In this document: piece by piece, positions 11,601 to 20,894 of the stretch
Numbering within the stretch: position 1 is the stretch's first letter
How the letters are laid out: every line of letters starts with the position of its first letter
Assembly: GCA_902728285.1 (NCBI GenBank)
Contig: CACVBU010001193.1
Location: 248,001 to 312,000, forward strand
DNA length: 64,000 bases
Reading direction: 5' to 3'
From: Clytia hemisphaerica
Lineage: Eukaryota; Cnidaria; Hydrozoa; Leptothecata; Clytiidae
The notes under the pieces: generated by a model
Told to the model about the DNA's origin: nothing
Database searches by the model: none
Seen by the model: the letters and a program-made list of their open reading frames with translations, nothing else
Translations under genes and position numbers: made by a program

Positions 11601-13482
11601 TGTAAACTCACTTAAGTCTCATCCCACTGGAAAAGTAAATGTAATTTTGTGAATCCCTGAGAATTTCTGATTTTTGAACAACAGAAGAACAGAAACAGAA
11701 ATCCCACATCCATTAACCCTATTTTTATCAGGGGGGGGGGGTGTTTTCCACCAGGCTGGCACTCTTTTGCTAATAGCTCACTGAAAAAAAAATTTAACAC
11801 TCTGAAAGTTTTTGACTTTTAATATAATCCTATTAGGAGCATGTATACCAAATTTTACAATTATACACCGACCAGATCAGGTTTTATGACTTTTTTGTGC
11901 AGGCATATCATAAAATCCAGCTAAAACCCTGTAAAATTCCGAAATCTTAAATTTATCATAACTTTTGATTTAGGCATCCAACCAATTTCAAATTTTGACA
12001 GGTTTTAGGTATCAATAATAACATTTAAAAAATATTCAAGAAAATTTCAAAAACTGCTGACGTCATCAAAAATGACGTCATTGTTTTTTGAAAAAATTTG
12101 CTCATTTTCTGCATGGATTTTAAACGTCAATTTTATTAGTATGTTAAAAACCGGCAATTATGTTAAAGATATTCTTTTTGGCTTTTAGAAATTTAAAACA
12201 GAATTGAAATATCTTCATTAGTTCAACTTTAATTGCTATTTTATTGAATGGTACTTTTTCATTGGTCAGCGATAATTGTGGAACTTTGTGATGACGTCAT
12301 CACATTTTTGATGACGTCATCAACCCAAATTTTTTTCTATGAACTCCTTTTATGATAGAGAACATTTCTGCCAAATTTCAAGTCCATATCTTTTCTAGAT
12401 CAAAAGTTATGCAAGGCTGGTGGAAAACACCCCGCCTTGAGAATACAAAAACCGAAAAAGCCTGATAATAATAGGGTTAAAAGCAGCTGTGACATCTAAT
12501 TTTATAGTCTAATCTTATTTTCAGCAATTTGTGAACATTGTGCAGCTAAAGACTCACCATATCGGTAGCATTGATGTGTGCACCACCAGACACCAGTAGT
12601 TTCACAATCTCCATGTGGCCATGTTGACAAGCAAAATGGAGAGGTGCTTTATCCACCTGTACACGAAATTTACATTAGGAGAAAATTCATTCGATTAAAC
12701 ATTTTGAGTTATAAAAAAATGTAGATGTGTGGATTGGGTGGTAGAGTGCTAAAGAACGAAAGCTCCACCATATGTAATCTATCAGAGTTTTTTTACCTAT
12801 GCAGTAGGTGCGTCTTGCAATTCCTGCATTAATAACACGTACGCGTAATTTGTCGTTCTTTTTGTCTATTTTTAGTAATGCAGGATTTTTAGGATAGAGA
12901 CCCTATATGTGTAGCACAGAGACATACACCAGATGCATATCTATTAATATTTATAGAGATGATAATTCAATTGATTACAAGTACGTTTTCAACTACCTTA
13001 GTTCGACTATCTCTGTTGATGCCAGATTTGATGAGAATTTCTGCTGTGCTTGTATGTCCATAGATTGATGCCAGATGAAGTGGAGTGGTCCCTAGCTAAA
13101 ATGAAACCAAAAATTATCAAAATTATTATTAATGACTACCACATTTCAAATTTTCTCATATCCATCAACTTTTTTCCTTTATGTCCTACCACACGCTGGG
13201 AAATATTTTCTCTATCAGATTTAAAAAAAAATTGATAAGCCCAAAATACGAATTGTATAGTGGATTTAAAAACAGGTCATCATACCCATGTCCCCATACA
13301 CTGAGGCAGAGAAACACGATGTGACCTACCCAGTCAGTGGTGAGAGGAGCACCATTTGTCATCAACTGTTTGACTTCTTCAGTATTTCCATTCCTGGCAG
13401 CTTCCAATAACCGTTTACCGAGATCATTCACCACACGATTACTGCTGTGATGACCACCTGTTGATGACATATCCTCATACAA
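5674..13482 (-). CDS. GABPB: GA-binding protein beta homologue (ankyrin-repeat transcription factor subunit), ten exons
   Basis: Exons in transcript order are 13482-13330, 13095-12997, 12656-12558, 11424-11326, 9826-9752, 9265-9244, 9100-9041, 7259-7113, 6984-6292 and 5975-5674. All junctions are GT-AG and phases are continuous, giving 582 aa (578 if the second Met at 13470 is used). Residues about 15-176 are the GABP-beta ankyrin block: [72 protein letters not shown]. Three exons are exactly 99 bp, one 33-aa repeat each. GABP-beta binds the ETS protein GABP-alpha through these repeats and supplies the activation domain in the nucleus. A basic patch NKKRPL in exon 8 may be the NLS. Exons 9-10 encode a long Pro/His-rich tail; no C-terminal leucine zipper like that of vertebrate GABPB is obvious. 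Vertebrate proteins are about 395-450 aa, so this one is longer. Confidence 0.88.
7735..7985. repeat. Intronic dispersed repeat of the TTCCGGC/CGGCCGG family, copy 1
   Basis: Lies in the GABP-beta intron between exons 7 and 8. It shares words with copies at about 9965-10380 and 10765-11160: GTTCCGGC, GGCATTG, TCTCGAGAAAA, TTTCCGGC, CGAAAATCGGGCTCC and TCACATTTTAGG. It ends in a short GACGGGCGGACGGA stretch, like the GACGGACGAACG tail of the last copy. No coding capacity; superfamily unknown. Confidence 0.6.
8242..8519. mobile_element. Short inverted-repeat element (GGGATAAATTT family)
   Basis: The left end (8251 onward) ATGGGATAAATTTCCGCCGG matches the minus-strand reading of the right end (8491-8511), ACGGGATAAATTTTCGCGGG. 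The interior repeats GCGGATTT/CCGCGAAA words. About 280 bp, non-coding, inside the same GABP-beta intron. Exact borders and target duplication are not clear. Confidence 0.5.
8571..8988. mobile_element. 418-bp MITE, TIR TAGTAGGGGGCC, TTA target duplication
   Basis: Starts TAGTAGGGGGCC after TTA (8568-8570) and ends GGCCCCCTACTA before TTA (8989-8991). A second inverted match lies inside: CAAAGGAATACAGCCGC against GAGCGGCTATATTTCTTTG. Non-coding, located in the GABP-beta intron between exons 7 and 8. Confidence 0.65.
9244..9265 (-). CDS. GABPB: 22-nt microexon (exon 6) of the GABP-beta gene
   Basis: Bounded by TTTATAG acceptor and GTAAGAG donor on the minus strand; it encodes IKILQEL plus one base. 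It enters in phase 0 and leaves in phase 1. Skipping it would put exon 7 into a frame that reaches TAG inside exon 8, so it is required for the long product. Confidence 0.7.
9965..10380. repeat. Intronic TTCCGGC/CGGCCGG repeat family, copies 2 and 3
   Basis: Two consecutive diverged copies of the repeat also seen at 7735-7985. Both contain the ordered words TTTCCGGC, GGCGATTTTTA, CATGCTTAATC or its equivalent, TCTCGAGAAAATGAAAAA and CGAAAATCGGGCTCCGTCAC. They sit in the intron between GABP-beta exons 5 and 4. Confidence 0.55.
10765..11160. repeat. Intronic TTCCGGC/CGGCCGG repeat, copy 4, with GACGGACGAACG microsatellite tail
   Basis: Best preserved copy of the family. It starts near TTTCCGGCGAAAATAGG, contains TTTCCGGCATTTTCGGCCGG, and ends TAAAATCTCGAGAAAAG followed by a GACGGACGGACGAACG-type tail at 11108-11160. 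A consistent 3' microsatellite suggests a retroposed (SINE-like) family, but no Pol III boxes were recognised. Confidence 0.55.
11717..12476. mobile_element. 760-bp TTAA-flanked MITE with four TGACGTCA palindromes
   Basis: Flanked by TTAA at 11713-11716 and 12477-12480. Ends are CCCTATTTTTATCAG and, on the minus strand, CCCTATTATTATCAG. A second inverted pair GTGTTTTCCACCAG lies just inside (about 11740 and 12410). TTAA duplication with CCCT-type ends is typical of piggyBac-like elements. TGACGTCA occurs at 12058, 12073, 12292 and 12312. It sits in the GABP-beta intron between exons 4 and 3. Confidence 0.75.
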
Positions 13483-13636
13483 TCAATAATCATTGTTGGC
13501 CTTTTTTAATTTATTATGTATTTTGCACTGAAAAGATAAACGAATATAAACAATATAATCTTCCATTGGTACACCAAATAGAGAAAGACAAAACAAGTAT
13601 ATAGACCAGTATTTATCTCGTATTACAATAAATCGC

Positions 13637-14575
13637 ATGGTACACTACGAGTGCACACAATTACCGCTTTATCAGCTGCAAATTTTTGCCAACACTTATA
13701 ACGAACAATATCTATGTCAGAATTGCGTGCGTATAACACGATCTCTAATGAGTAAAATAGGTGAGAACTCGTATCATATGATGCAGAGGGAGATTGAGAA
13801 GAAGGACGACGTCATTAAAAAGCTCAAAAACCAGCTAGCCAAGAACTGCAGCCTTAAGAACGATATCGAAAACATCTTAATCAATAAGATGGCTGACTTT
13901 GAAATAAAAACCAAGCAGATTATAAAAGAAGAAATAAAGCAAACGACGAGTTACATAGAGAAAACATCAGAAAAAACATACGCTGAAATAACTAAGAAAC
14001 ACAAGGATAATTTCAAATCAGCAGTGAGAGAACACCAACAAGAAAACAAGAATGAAGAAAGAGACATCGAATCAAGAAAACGAAATATTATTATACATGG
14101 AATGGTGGAATTAGAGGTAGACAACAAAGAGGAACAACAGGAACAAGACAAAATAGATATTGAAGGTATACTAGGTAACATTGGCGTTCAAGATATCAAA
14201 CCGTCCCACCATCATCGCATTGGACAAAACCGAAAAGGGCTACATTGGCGTCCAATCAAGTTGATCTTAAAAAGTATAGAGGAAAAAGAACGGATAATGC
14301 AAAATCTGCATAAGCTGAAACGATTCAATGAAATTGGTGGCTTTGGCATCACAGACGACTTCACCATCAACGAAAGAAAAATTATTAAAAATATGTGCCA
14401 AAAGGCGAAAAAAATGAATTCAAAAAATGACGATTTCGTTTGGCATGTAAGAGGAAGCCCTAGAACAAACCTTCGCCTAGTTCGAAAACCTAGGACAAAG
14501 ACCAAAACAACGTCTTCTCTTCTGTCCATATCTTCTGACGACTGGACGACAGATGAAGAATTAGACAATTTATAA
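13637..14575 (+). CDS. LINE ORF1-type protein with partial PHD finger and RRM-like domain, no ORF2 adjacent
   Basis: 312-aa open frame. Residues 3-30 keep the second half of a PHD finger (HYEC ... CQNC); the first Cys pairs are missing and the usual Trp before VHYEC is Met. Residues about 45-145 are lysine/glutamate-rich and probably coiled coil. Residues about 148-282 match the nucleic-acid-binding core of non-LTR retrotransposon ORF1 proteins: RKRNIIIHGM, HHRIGQ, then VWHVRGSPRTNLRLVRK. Residues 292-312 are an acidic tail. No endonuclease/RT ORF follows; the next gene is on the other strand. AATAAA lies at 14630-14635, 55 bp past the stop. It is either a truncated retrotransposon remnant whose ORF is still open, or a co-opted ORF1. 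An upstream exon supplying the missing PHD half cannot be excluded. Confidence 0.72.
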   Translation: MVHYECTQLPLYQLQIFANTYNEQYLCQNCVRITRSLMSKIGENSYHMMQREIEKKDDVIKKLKNQLAKNCSLKNDIENILINKMADFEIKTKQIIKEEIKQTTSYIEKTSEKTYAEITKKHKDNFKSAVREHQQENKNEERDIESRKRNIIIHGMVELEVDNKEEQQEQDKIDIEGILGNIGVQDIKPSHHHRIGQNRKGLHWRPIKLILKSIEEKERIMQNLHKLKRFNEIGGFGITDDFTINERKIIKNMCQKAKKMNSKNDDFVWHVRGSPRTNLRLVRKPRTKTKTTSSLLSISSDDWTTDEELDNL

Positions 14576-14629
14576 ATCTAAAATTATTTCGTAGAGGTCG
14601 ATAGACCTGTGAAATATAATTCTATGAAT

Positions 14630-14635
14630 AATAAA
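14630..14635 (+). terminator. Polyadenylation signal AATAAA after the ORF1-like gene
   Basis: AATAAA 55 bp downstream of the ORF1 stop. The next 500 bp to the stop of the minus-strand gene hold no gene and no poly-A tract of the kind that would end a fresh LINE copy. Confidence 0.45.
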
Positions 14636-15026
14636 GACAATCGTTTTAAAGATCAGTAGAATAAATCTTCAGTATCAAAATATCAAGGATATGTCAATAG
14701 TTTTCGTTATTTTTTGATGAAAGTATTTCTTATGAGCTTCTTATCGCAATCAAGTAAAAACAGTCGCTCTTATGAAATTCTCTTCAGACCATCATGATGG
14801 TTTCATAATTAATATCTATGGTCTAGTGTAATCCAAACGCATCACCAAACGTGGATATGAAGTTCTTCCAATTCACTGTCTCTGTTCAGCCAGCAGACAA
14901 AAATTCTTTCTCAATTGTCAAGTTCTCGTATTCCACTTAGATGAAAAGTACGTGATTTCGAGTCTCGCCGTTTCCATTAGTTTTCCAACGGATATGATGG
15001 CTGGTACAAAGAGAGACTGTATTTAC

Positions 15027-15032
15027 TTTATT
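15027..15032 (-). terminator. Polyadenylation signal (minus strand AATAAA) for the 446-aa gene
   Basis: TTTATT on the plus strand, about 180 bp beyond the stop codon at 15213. It is the nearest canonical hexamer on the minus strand in that 3' flank. Confidence 0.4.
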
Positions 15033-15212
15033 GCAAAACCAATGGTAATTGTTTCATGGGAAAATTAGTCATAATAAAATGAAAACAACGATCACAAATT
15101 AAAACGACAAAAAAGTGACAACAAAAGATGTATTTATATTAACGCAATAACGTGATTTTGTACACATATGAAAAACAAAAGACAGAAAGGGAAGCTGGTT
15201 GAATTGTCCTTG

Positions 15213-16553
15213 TCAAGGTTTGACACCAAGGTATGTGAACAGAGAGGAGGGCAAATTTTTCTTCAATAAATGCTCATGGCTGAATGAAGTCAGAACGGCT
15301 TGCCTTGAAAAGTGTTTCAAAGAAATCTTATCCTTTGTAAAGTGAACATTTTTCGACACTTTGATAAATAGTTTTTCATTCTCACTAAAGGCATATGCGA
15401 ATTCTGTCATGTTCCAGTTGAGTGCGAAAGCAAAGAATGCACCACTAATATGGAGTGGAATTTCAGCTACTAATTCGTCAGTTTGAAAGTCGACAAGGAG
15501 ATAGTGAACGGTTTTTCTGTAGACACGGTACAAAATGTAATGACGCCCCAGACGTTTGATGATTCCATCCATATGGTAGTAATTATGTTTTCTTTCATTC
15601 ATATTGATCTCTTGTAAGACATTTACTTCACCTTCATCAAAGGTCACTAATCGTTTTAATCCCGATTGCTTAGCACTATTTGACACGACAAATAATGTGT
15701 CTTTACACTCAGGAAAAGTTTGAAAGTATTCACAGTCATTTAATTCGTAAAAATTCAGCTGGCTACCGTCACGAGAATCGCATTCGCAAACCATGAACTT
15801 CTTTTCTTGTCGAATGTCACCAAAGAAATAGATTTTCTCTTTAAAACAGACCACATCAGGAAATCGATGTAATGTTATACTGTCATCACTTAATCCAAAA
15901 GCTACTCTTTGAGATGACCAAATTTTGTGATCAGATGTGTGAATAAAATCAATAATACAATATCCGCTATATTTCATTGGCCCGATAGGACAAAAAGGTG
16001 ACACTCGGTCATGAGCAAGCACCATGAACTTTGTGACTTCTTTATCTTGTGAGATCTGTTGTACACGAACTTGATTGAACAATTCATTGTAGCCTTTCAA
16101 AGTAACGTCAGGTTTACGATTGCAATCGAGGAAAATCTCCTGGTCTTTCTTCTTCAAGAAATCGTCGTCAAAATAAAAATAATGCAGATCAACACTGGAC
16201 ACCTTCAGTTCTTCGTCCTCATCTGGTGAAAAATTGGTCACCGAATGTACCATCTTTCTGCTCTCCGGCTCAAAATGAAAATCTTCTTTGGAAGTATCCG
16301 GAACGACTGGACGTTTTATGAGAACATCTTTTTTCTTGAGATTCAACGTGTCTTTATCAAAAGATATAATCTGCAAATGAATCTCTTCATGGGCGAAATT
16401 TCGACGAAAAATAACATAGTACTCGCCACTATGGTCGAAACTTTCAGTCAGTTCTTCGAAAGTAAGGAAATCTTTGCCATAAGCGATAGCTGGAATATCT
16501 TGATTCCGATCAAGTTCAGATGGAAAGAACATGGAGTGTTTGATAGTTGCCAT
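15213..16553 (-). CDS. Uncharacterised 446-aa protein, intronless CDS
   Basis: Family not recognised. The start is taken at ATG 16553 (MATIKHSMFF) because an acceptor-like TTTTCTTTTAG ends at 16570, 16 nt upstream, so the further 22 codons of open frame are probably intron. The protein is acidic, lacks a signal peptide or membrane span, and shows recurrent short hydrophobic strands ending in charged turns (for example EKIYFFGDIRQEKKFMVCE, KDTLFVVSN, RHYILYRVYRKTVHYLLVDF). That pattern would fit a beta-propeller-like fold, but no kelch or WD signature is seen. It lies about 500 bp downstream of ERCC4 on the same strand. Frame openness over 1.3 kb supports a real gene. Confidence 0.68.
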   Translation of the reverse strand: MATIKHSMFFPSELDRNQDIPAIAYGKDFLTFEELTESFDHSGEYYVIFRRNFAHEEIHLQIISFDKDTLNLKKKDVLIKRPVVPDTSKEDFHFEPESRKMVHSVTNFSPDEDEELKVSSVDLHYFYFDDDFLKKKDQEIFLDCNRKPDVTLKGYNELFNQVRVQQISQDKEVTKFMVLAHDRVSPFCPIGPMKYSGYCIIDFIHTSDHKIWSSQRVAFGLSDDSITLHRFPDVVCFKEKIYFFGDIRQEKKFMVCECDSRDGSQLNFYELNDCEYFQTFPECKDTLFVVSNSAKQSGLKRLVTFDEGEVNVLQEINMNERKHNYYHMDGIIKRLGRHYILYRVYRKTVHYLLVDFQTDELVAEIPLHISGAFFAFALNWNMTEFAYAFSENEKLFIKVSKNVHFTKDKISLKHFSRQAVLTSFSHEHLLKKNLPSSLFTYLGVKP

Positions 16554-17051
16554 GTTTTCTCTGTTGCTTCTAAAAGAAAAATACGAAAAACATATTTTAA
16601 TATCGATATTATCATGCACGAACTTTCTGATGACTAGAATTAATGAATGAATCTAGCAATGCTATCAGGAACGTTCAAAGGAGAATTTAGAATGAAAGTT
16701 TGGAGTTTAACAAAAGCGAATTCAAATAGAATAGTTGACTAGGTTGACTAATTCAAAAAGCATCGCAAAAAATTCACGGGCACAGTGACGCTTAGAGAGA
16801 ACAAGACAAGACAAGAAGTTAGTAAGCAAAAGTTCATTTACTACAGTACAGTTGTTTTTAGCTATAAATCGAAAAATACAATGGATAAAAAAGGAGAAAT
16901 AATTAACAAAATTTTGTTCACTGATATGTTCAAAATTTCCTTCCTAATGCATATCAAAAACTCAAAAAAAAGATGGAAAAAATAGCAACGCATCAAAACT
17001 TCCCTAAATATGGCATAAAATAGATGGCTCCCAATAAAATAACAACAAAAA

Positions 17052-19562
17052 CTACTTTTTCCTACGTTTCATTTTAGGTTGAGTGACGTCATGCTTTTTA
17101 TGAATGAAATTACTCAACAGTTTGGCATTGTTTGCATTACCAAGAACATCACTGATAGTTTTCTCATCAGTGTTCATTAATTCTTTCATGGTATTGAATT
17201 TGTTCAAAATGTGACGGCAGTTCTTCATGTTGACGCCAGGTAAGCGATCCACCAGATCTTGTTGAATGATATTGTAGAAATGGTTTTGTTGACCGGCACC
17301 CTCGACTCCAACAGCCATCGCAACTTCTGCATTTGGTTCATCAGCATTCGATTTCAAATCCTCGAAGATCTCAGCAGTCAGCTGTGGGCTTTGTGACCAG
17401 ATAATACGGAGTTTTGGGAAATGAATTGTCAATAAGGTTAATTTGGATGAGATATTTTGCAAACTGATTTCGTTTTTCAATGATCCTTTTGCTTGCAATG
17501 AAAACGATTTCGACTCGTTGAATTCAATTAATAAAACAGGTTTCCGATAAAATCGCGTCATTGAAACACACTGTGTGTACAATCGTCCATTGTTCAATGA
17601 ACCAATCAAATCAGAGACACTTTTACGCTCAACACAAATATCAGGAGTCAAGATATAGTCACCAACCTCCAGAGTTACTGGCAACAACTCGATACCACGA
17701 CAATACAACATGTTGGGTAGCTCACTTCCGAATTCACGCATATCAACCACAATGTTGCGGGTTTTTGCATTTTGAACATCTCGTCCACCTGCTTTACGAG
17801 AGCTTACAACGGTAGCAGAAGCTTTGGACGCATCTCGAAGACTACTCTTAGCTGCTTGTGTTTTGGCTTGTCGTTCCTCTGGAATAACCATGTCAGCTTT
17901 TTGACGAATTAAAAGCTCGAATGCATCTTTTTCTTGGCGCAAGGATGTCAAATAGCGTTGTTCTTCAATGGAACTACTGTAGAAGAGAAAATATACTCGA
18001 AGAGGTATTCCTGGTCGAGACGCTTTGAATACCTCAAGTTGACGAACAAATTCAACAGATGCATCAAACAAAACAACATAAGTTGGTTCAAATTCATAGA
18101 GTGTTTGGAACAAACTGTAATGGTCTGCACTGCCATGTAACGAATGAATGATGAGAGGATTGGTATTCAAATCAAGTGAAAATTTGCTATCGTTATCTTC
18201 CTCATCTGATTTGCCTTTGTCACCTGCTTTTTCATTGTCAGAAAATTTGCTAAAGTTCATTGAAAAGTCGCTATCAGTCTCTTCAGCAGAGCCACTATGA
18301 TAGCCGGTTGAAAGCGCACTCCTTTCATATTGCCCTTGTAAGAAACTATCAATACCATGGCATAGAACTTGACTCAGCTGATAAGAAGTTCGGTCATCAA
18401 CCGCACAAACCAATACCTTTTTCTCATCCTGATTAACCTTTTCCTTCTCAATTTCATCCAAGATCTCTGTGAGGATTTCCCACTTTGGACAAGGCTCTGG
18501 TTTGCCCTTTTTAACAACTTTTCCTTTCTTATCTTTCTCAGGGACTCCCATCACTCGCTCTTTTGCATTGACATAAACAGTGTTAGCGGCATCAGTTAAC
18601 ATCCACATACTCTTTTTATTTTTCTCATTTTTCTTTAAAGTGTCAAGAAAGTTATAAAATGTCACACAATCATACTGAGTAAGGTAGGAGAGTAAAGTTC
18701 TAAGAACCCGAATGTCAGAAACGAGTTCTTTTGTTCTGTTTGCCAACTCATTCCAGACTGAATCTAATTGAACTTTTAACATGCGATCAAAAGTTCTATT
18801 TAAGGAGTTCTCCAAAGTGAAGTGATCAGGATCTAAGTTTGGTACAGCTCTCTTCAATTCACGCAAGGAGATGTTCAGCAAGTCTAACAAAGACAATTGA
18901 ATAGCTCTCATTTTTGGTGTGATTTCAATGTTCACCTCAATAACATCAGGTTTATGTAATTCAAGGCAAGCAGCAATCTCATTGTGAAAACGTGGTCTTA
19001 AAAAGAGATGTCTTATGAAAAGCAATTTCATCACACGTTCCACTTGACAATACCCAGCCATGAAAGCAGTTGGTATGTCACTGAAAGCTTTGATAAACCC
19101 ATCACTGTTGTGCTCACGAAACATCCGCAAAATGAAACTCTCCTGACTTGATTCTGCTATCTTGTGTGCACGTGTTACTAAAATACCAGTAATGTAATCA
19201 ATTGGAACTCTCTTAGTAAGCATATCCATGACCAATATTTTTGATGAAACAAAGAAAACACCTCCTTGGAGGTAAAGTTGTCGACGTTCTTCAACTGAAC
19301 TATCTGAAATTACTTTAGGTAAATGTTTAACATCAAGTGCACTGAGTTCATTAAGGAAATGGAACTGTTCTTCTGGAATGGTATTGAGTACAAAAACCAA
19401 ATTGTCTTGTTTACAAAATGTTTGAACAACTTTCAAAAACATACGGTCAAGGCCAAGTCCTTTAGCTAACACAAGCAGTCCATCATCTTCCATGATTTCC
19501 AGGAAAAGTTTGGCTTCCCAATCCAATAATTGATGATCATCTTGGTGGCTGTCTACTTCCAT
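17052..19562 (-). CDS. ERCC4: DNA repair endonuclease XPF (ERCC4), single exon
   Basis: 836 aa (human XPF is about 916 aa). Residues about 1-590 form the degenerate SF2-helicase-like region (LFLEIMEDDGLLVLAKGLG, YLQGGVFFVSSKILVMDML, ITGILVTRAHKI, VLRTLLSYLTQYDCVTFYN). Residues 603-740 are the ERCC4 nuclease: NIVVDMRE (D607), EVGDYILTPD (D635) and ERKSVSD (E645, R646, K647, D651), then GSLNNGRLYTQ. Residues about 763-815 are the tandem helix-hairpin-helix (LPGVNMKNCRHIL, VLGNANNAK) that pairs with ERCC1. The complex cuts 5' of lesions in nucleotide excision repair and acts on crosslinks. All catalytic residues are present. The CDS has no introns, unlike the vertebrate gene. An acceptor-like GATTTCAG ends 30 nt upstream of the ATG, so a 5'UTR intron or trans-splicing is likely. 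Confidence 0.96.
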   Translation of the reverse strand: MEVDSHQDDHQLLDWEAKLFLEIMEDDGLLVLAKGLGLDRMFLKVVQTFCKQDNLVFVLNTIPEEQFHFLNELSALDVKHLPKVISDSSVEERRQLYLQGGVFFVSSKILVMDMLTKRVPIDYITGILVTRAHKIAESSQESFILRMFREHNSDGFIKAFSDIPTAFMAGYCQVERVMKLLFIRHLFLRPRFHNEIAACLELHKPDVIEVNIEITPKMRAIQLSLLDLLNISLRELKRAVPNLDPDHFTLENSLNRTFDRMLKVQLDSVWNELANRTKELVSDIRVLRTLLSYLTQYDCVTFYNFLDTLKKNEKNKKSMWMLTDAANTVYVNAKERVMGVPEKDKKGKVVKKGKPEPCPKWEILTEILDEIEKEKVNQDEKKVLVCAVDDRTSYQLSQVLCHGIDSFLQGQYERSALSTGYHSGSAEETDSDFSMNFSKFSDNEKAGDKGKSDEEDNDSKFSLDLNTNPLIIHSLHGSADHYSLFQTLYEFEPTYVVLFDASVEFVRQLEVFKASRPGIPLRVYFLFYSSSIEEQRYLTSLRQEKDAFELLIRQKADMVIPEERQAKTQAAKSSLRDASKASATVVSSRKAGGRDVQNAKTRNIVVDMREFGSELPNMLYCRGIELLPVTLEVGDYILTPDICVERKSVSDLIGSLNNGRLYTQCVSMTRFYRKPVLLIEFNESKSFSLQAKGSLKNEISLQNISSKLTLLTIHFPKLRIIWSQSPQLTAEIFEDLKSNADEPNAEVAMAVGVEGAGQQNHFYNIIQQDLVDRLPGVNMKNCRHILNKFNTMKELMNTDEKTISDVLGNANNAKLLSNFIHKKHDVTQPKMKRRKK

Positions 19563-19592
19563 TTAGATGTTTTAAGATTCTTTGTTCATTAG

Positions 19593-20268
19593 CTGAAATC
19601 AAATTAAACCGTAATGATATACTAGACAATATGAGTGAACACCATGAGAAATAATACATCTTAAAAAGGTTAGTGGTTCAAAACGATAAAATTTGAATTT
19701 AAATATTCATCATCTGCCACTGGTTGAAATTTCAAGTTTGTAGCACTTTCAATACATATCAAGAAATATTACCTGATAAAGGGGTAAATAAAATTTTAGA
19801 GTAATTTATATTTCATTTTTATATTCATATCAATTCTTGTTATTTTATACAGATAACATTGAAAAGAGAACTCTTATTTATTACATGTGTGATATAGGTG
19901 TAATATAATAATACAAGTATCACAGGTCTGTGTTATACACCACAGAATGCGAAACGCAAGCACATGAATAGATTTTGACCTTTAAAAGGGTTCTAGATCA
20001 ATAAAATACCTTCAGTGTGACATTTTTTATAATATCTTTTGTATTTTACAGTAGTTGAAGATGATCTGTGACCTGTGACCTGTGATCTGCATTTCAAACT
20101 GACAATTGGCATAATATGATCTAGAATGCTCTGAAACTTGAACATCTTGCAGATGGCAAAAATGACATCCTGAAATAGAATTCATTCTACTTCTCTGACA
20201 TTTATTGAATCCAAAAATCAAGACCTCAGAGTCACACTGGACATCAATATGACATACCTTAATAAATA
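19593..20268. other. Upstream flank of ERCC4, no gene seen
   Basis: AT-rich promoter-side DNA. It contains a short run of overlapping CTGTGACCTGTGACCTGTGATC words near 20068. No exon is supported. Confidence 0.4.
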
Positions 20269-20600
20269 AGGGAACTTATTTTGGCAGGAACTAATTTTGG
20301 CGGATTTGGAAAATTTAGACGAAATTCACCAAAATTAGTTCCCGCTAAAATTAAATATTTTGCTCACTCGCCAAAATAAGTTCCCACCAAAATTAAATGT
20401 TTTGTTTTTTTGCCTAAATGAACTGTAAAATTCAGTTGCTCAAAATAAGGCAAAATAGAAAAGATTTACGCTGTCATTCGCCAAAATTAGTTCCCGCCAA
20501 AATTTAGAAATTTTGCCATTCACAAAAATAAGTTTCTGCCACCAAAATTAAAAAACTTTTAGGATTTTCGTTGCCCGCCAAAATATTTCTCTTAAGGTAC
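20269..20600. mobile_element. Inverted-repeat element of CCAAAATTAGTTCCCGCC words
   Basis: The left end TACCTTAATAAATAAGGGAA and the right end read on the minus strand (TACCTTAAGAGAAATATTTTG, from about 20600) match imperfectly. Inside, TATTTTGGC(A/G)GGAACTAATTTTGGCG faces several copies of CGCCAAAATTAGTTCCCGCC. A related fragment with CGCGAAAATTAGTTCCCTTAAG lies near 46372. Non-coding MITE-like family. Confidence 0.55.
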
Positions 20601-20894
20601 ACATACAAGATCAAATTCAAAAAGTAAAGAACATAAGTGCATAGATCTATCCAACCTTCAAAATCGAAGAAGGTAGAACTGATGCTTAACTTATAGAAAT
20701 CTTTGGCAATTCCACACTTGGATTATTGCTAACCTGTCAATACCAAACATAAAAATATCTTGAAGGGATATCTTTCACAAGAGGTGAGAGGGTCCTCATT
20801 TGTTAAACTCCCCCCCCAAAAGTATAAGACATCTATGACCAATTGCTCAAAAGACCTTTTAAAAACCATTTAGACATCTTCCTTAGCAACTGTA

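Noticed and set aside
14212-14568. 118-codon minus frame opposite ORF1
   Set aside because: Antisense shadow of the LINE ORF1 protein.
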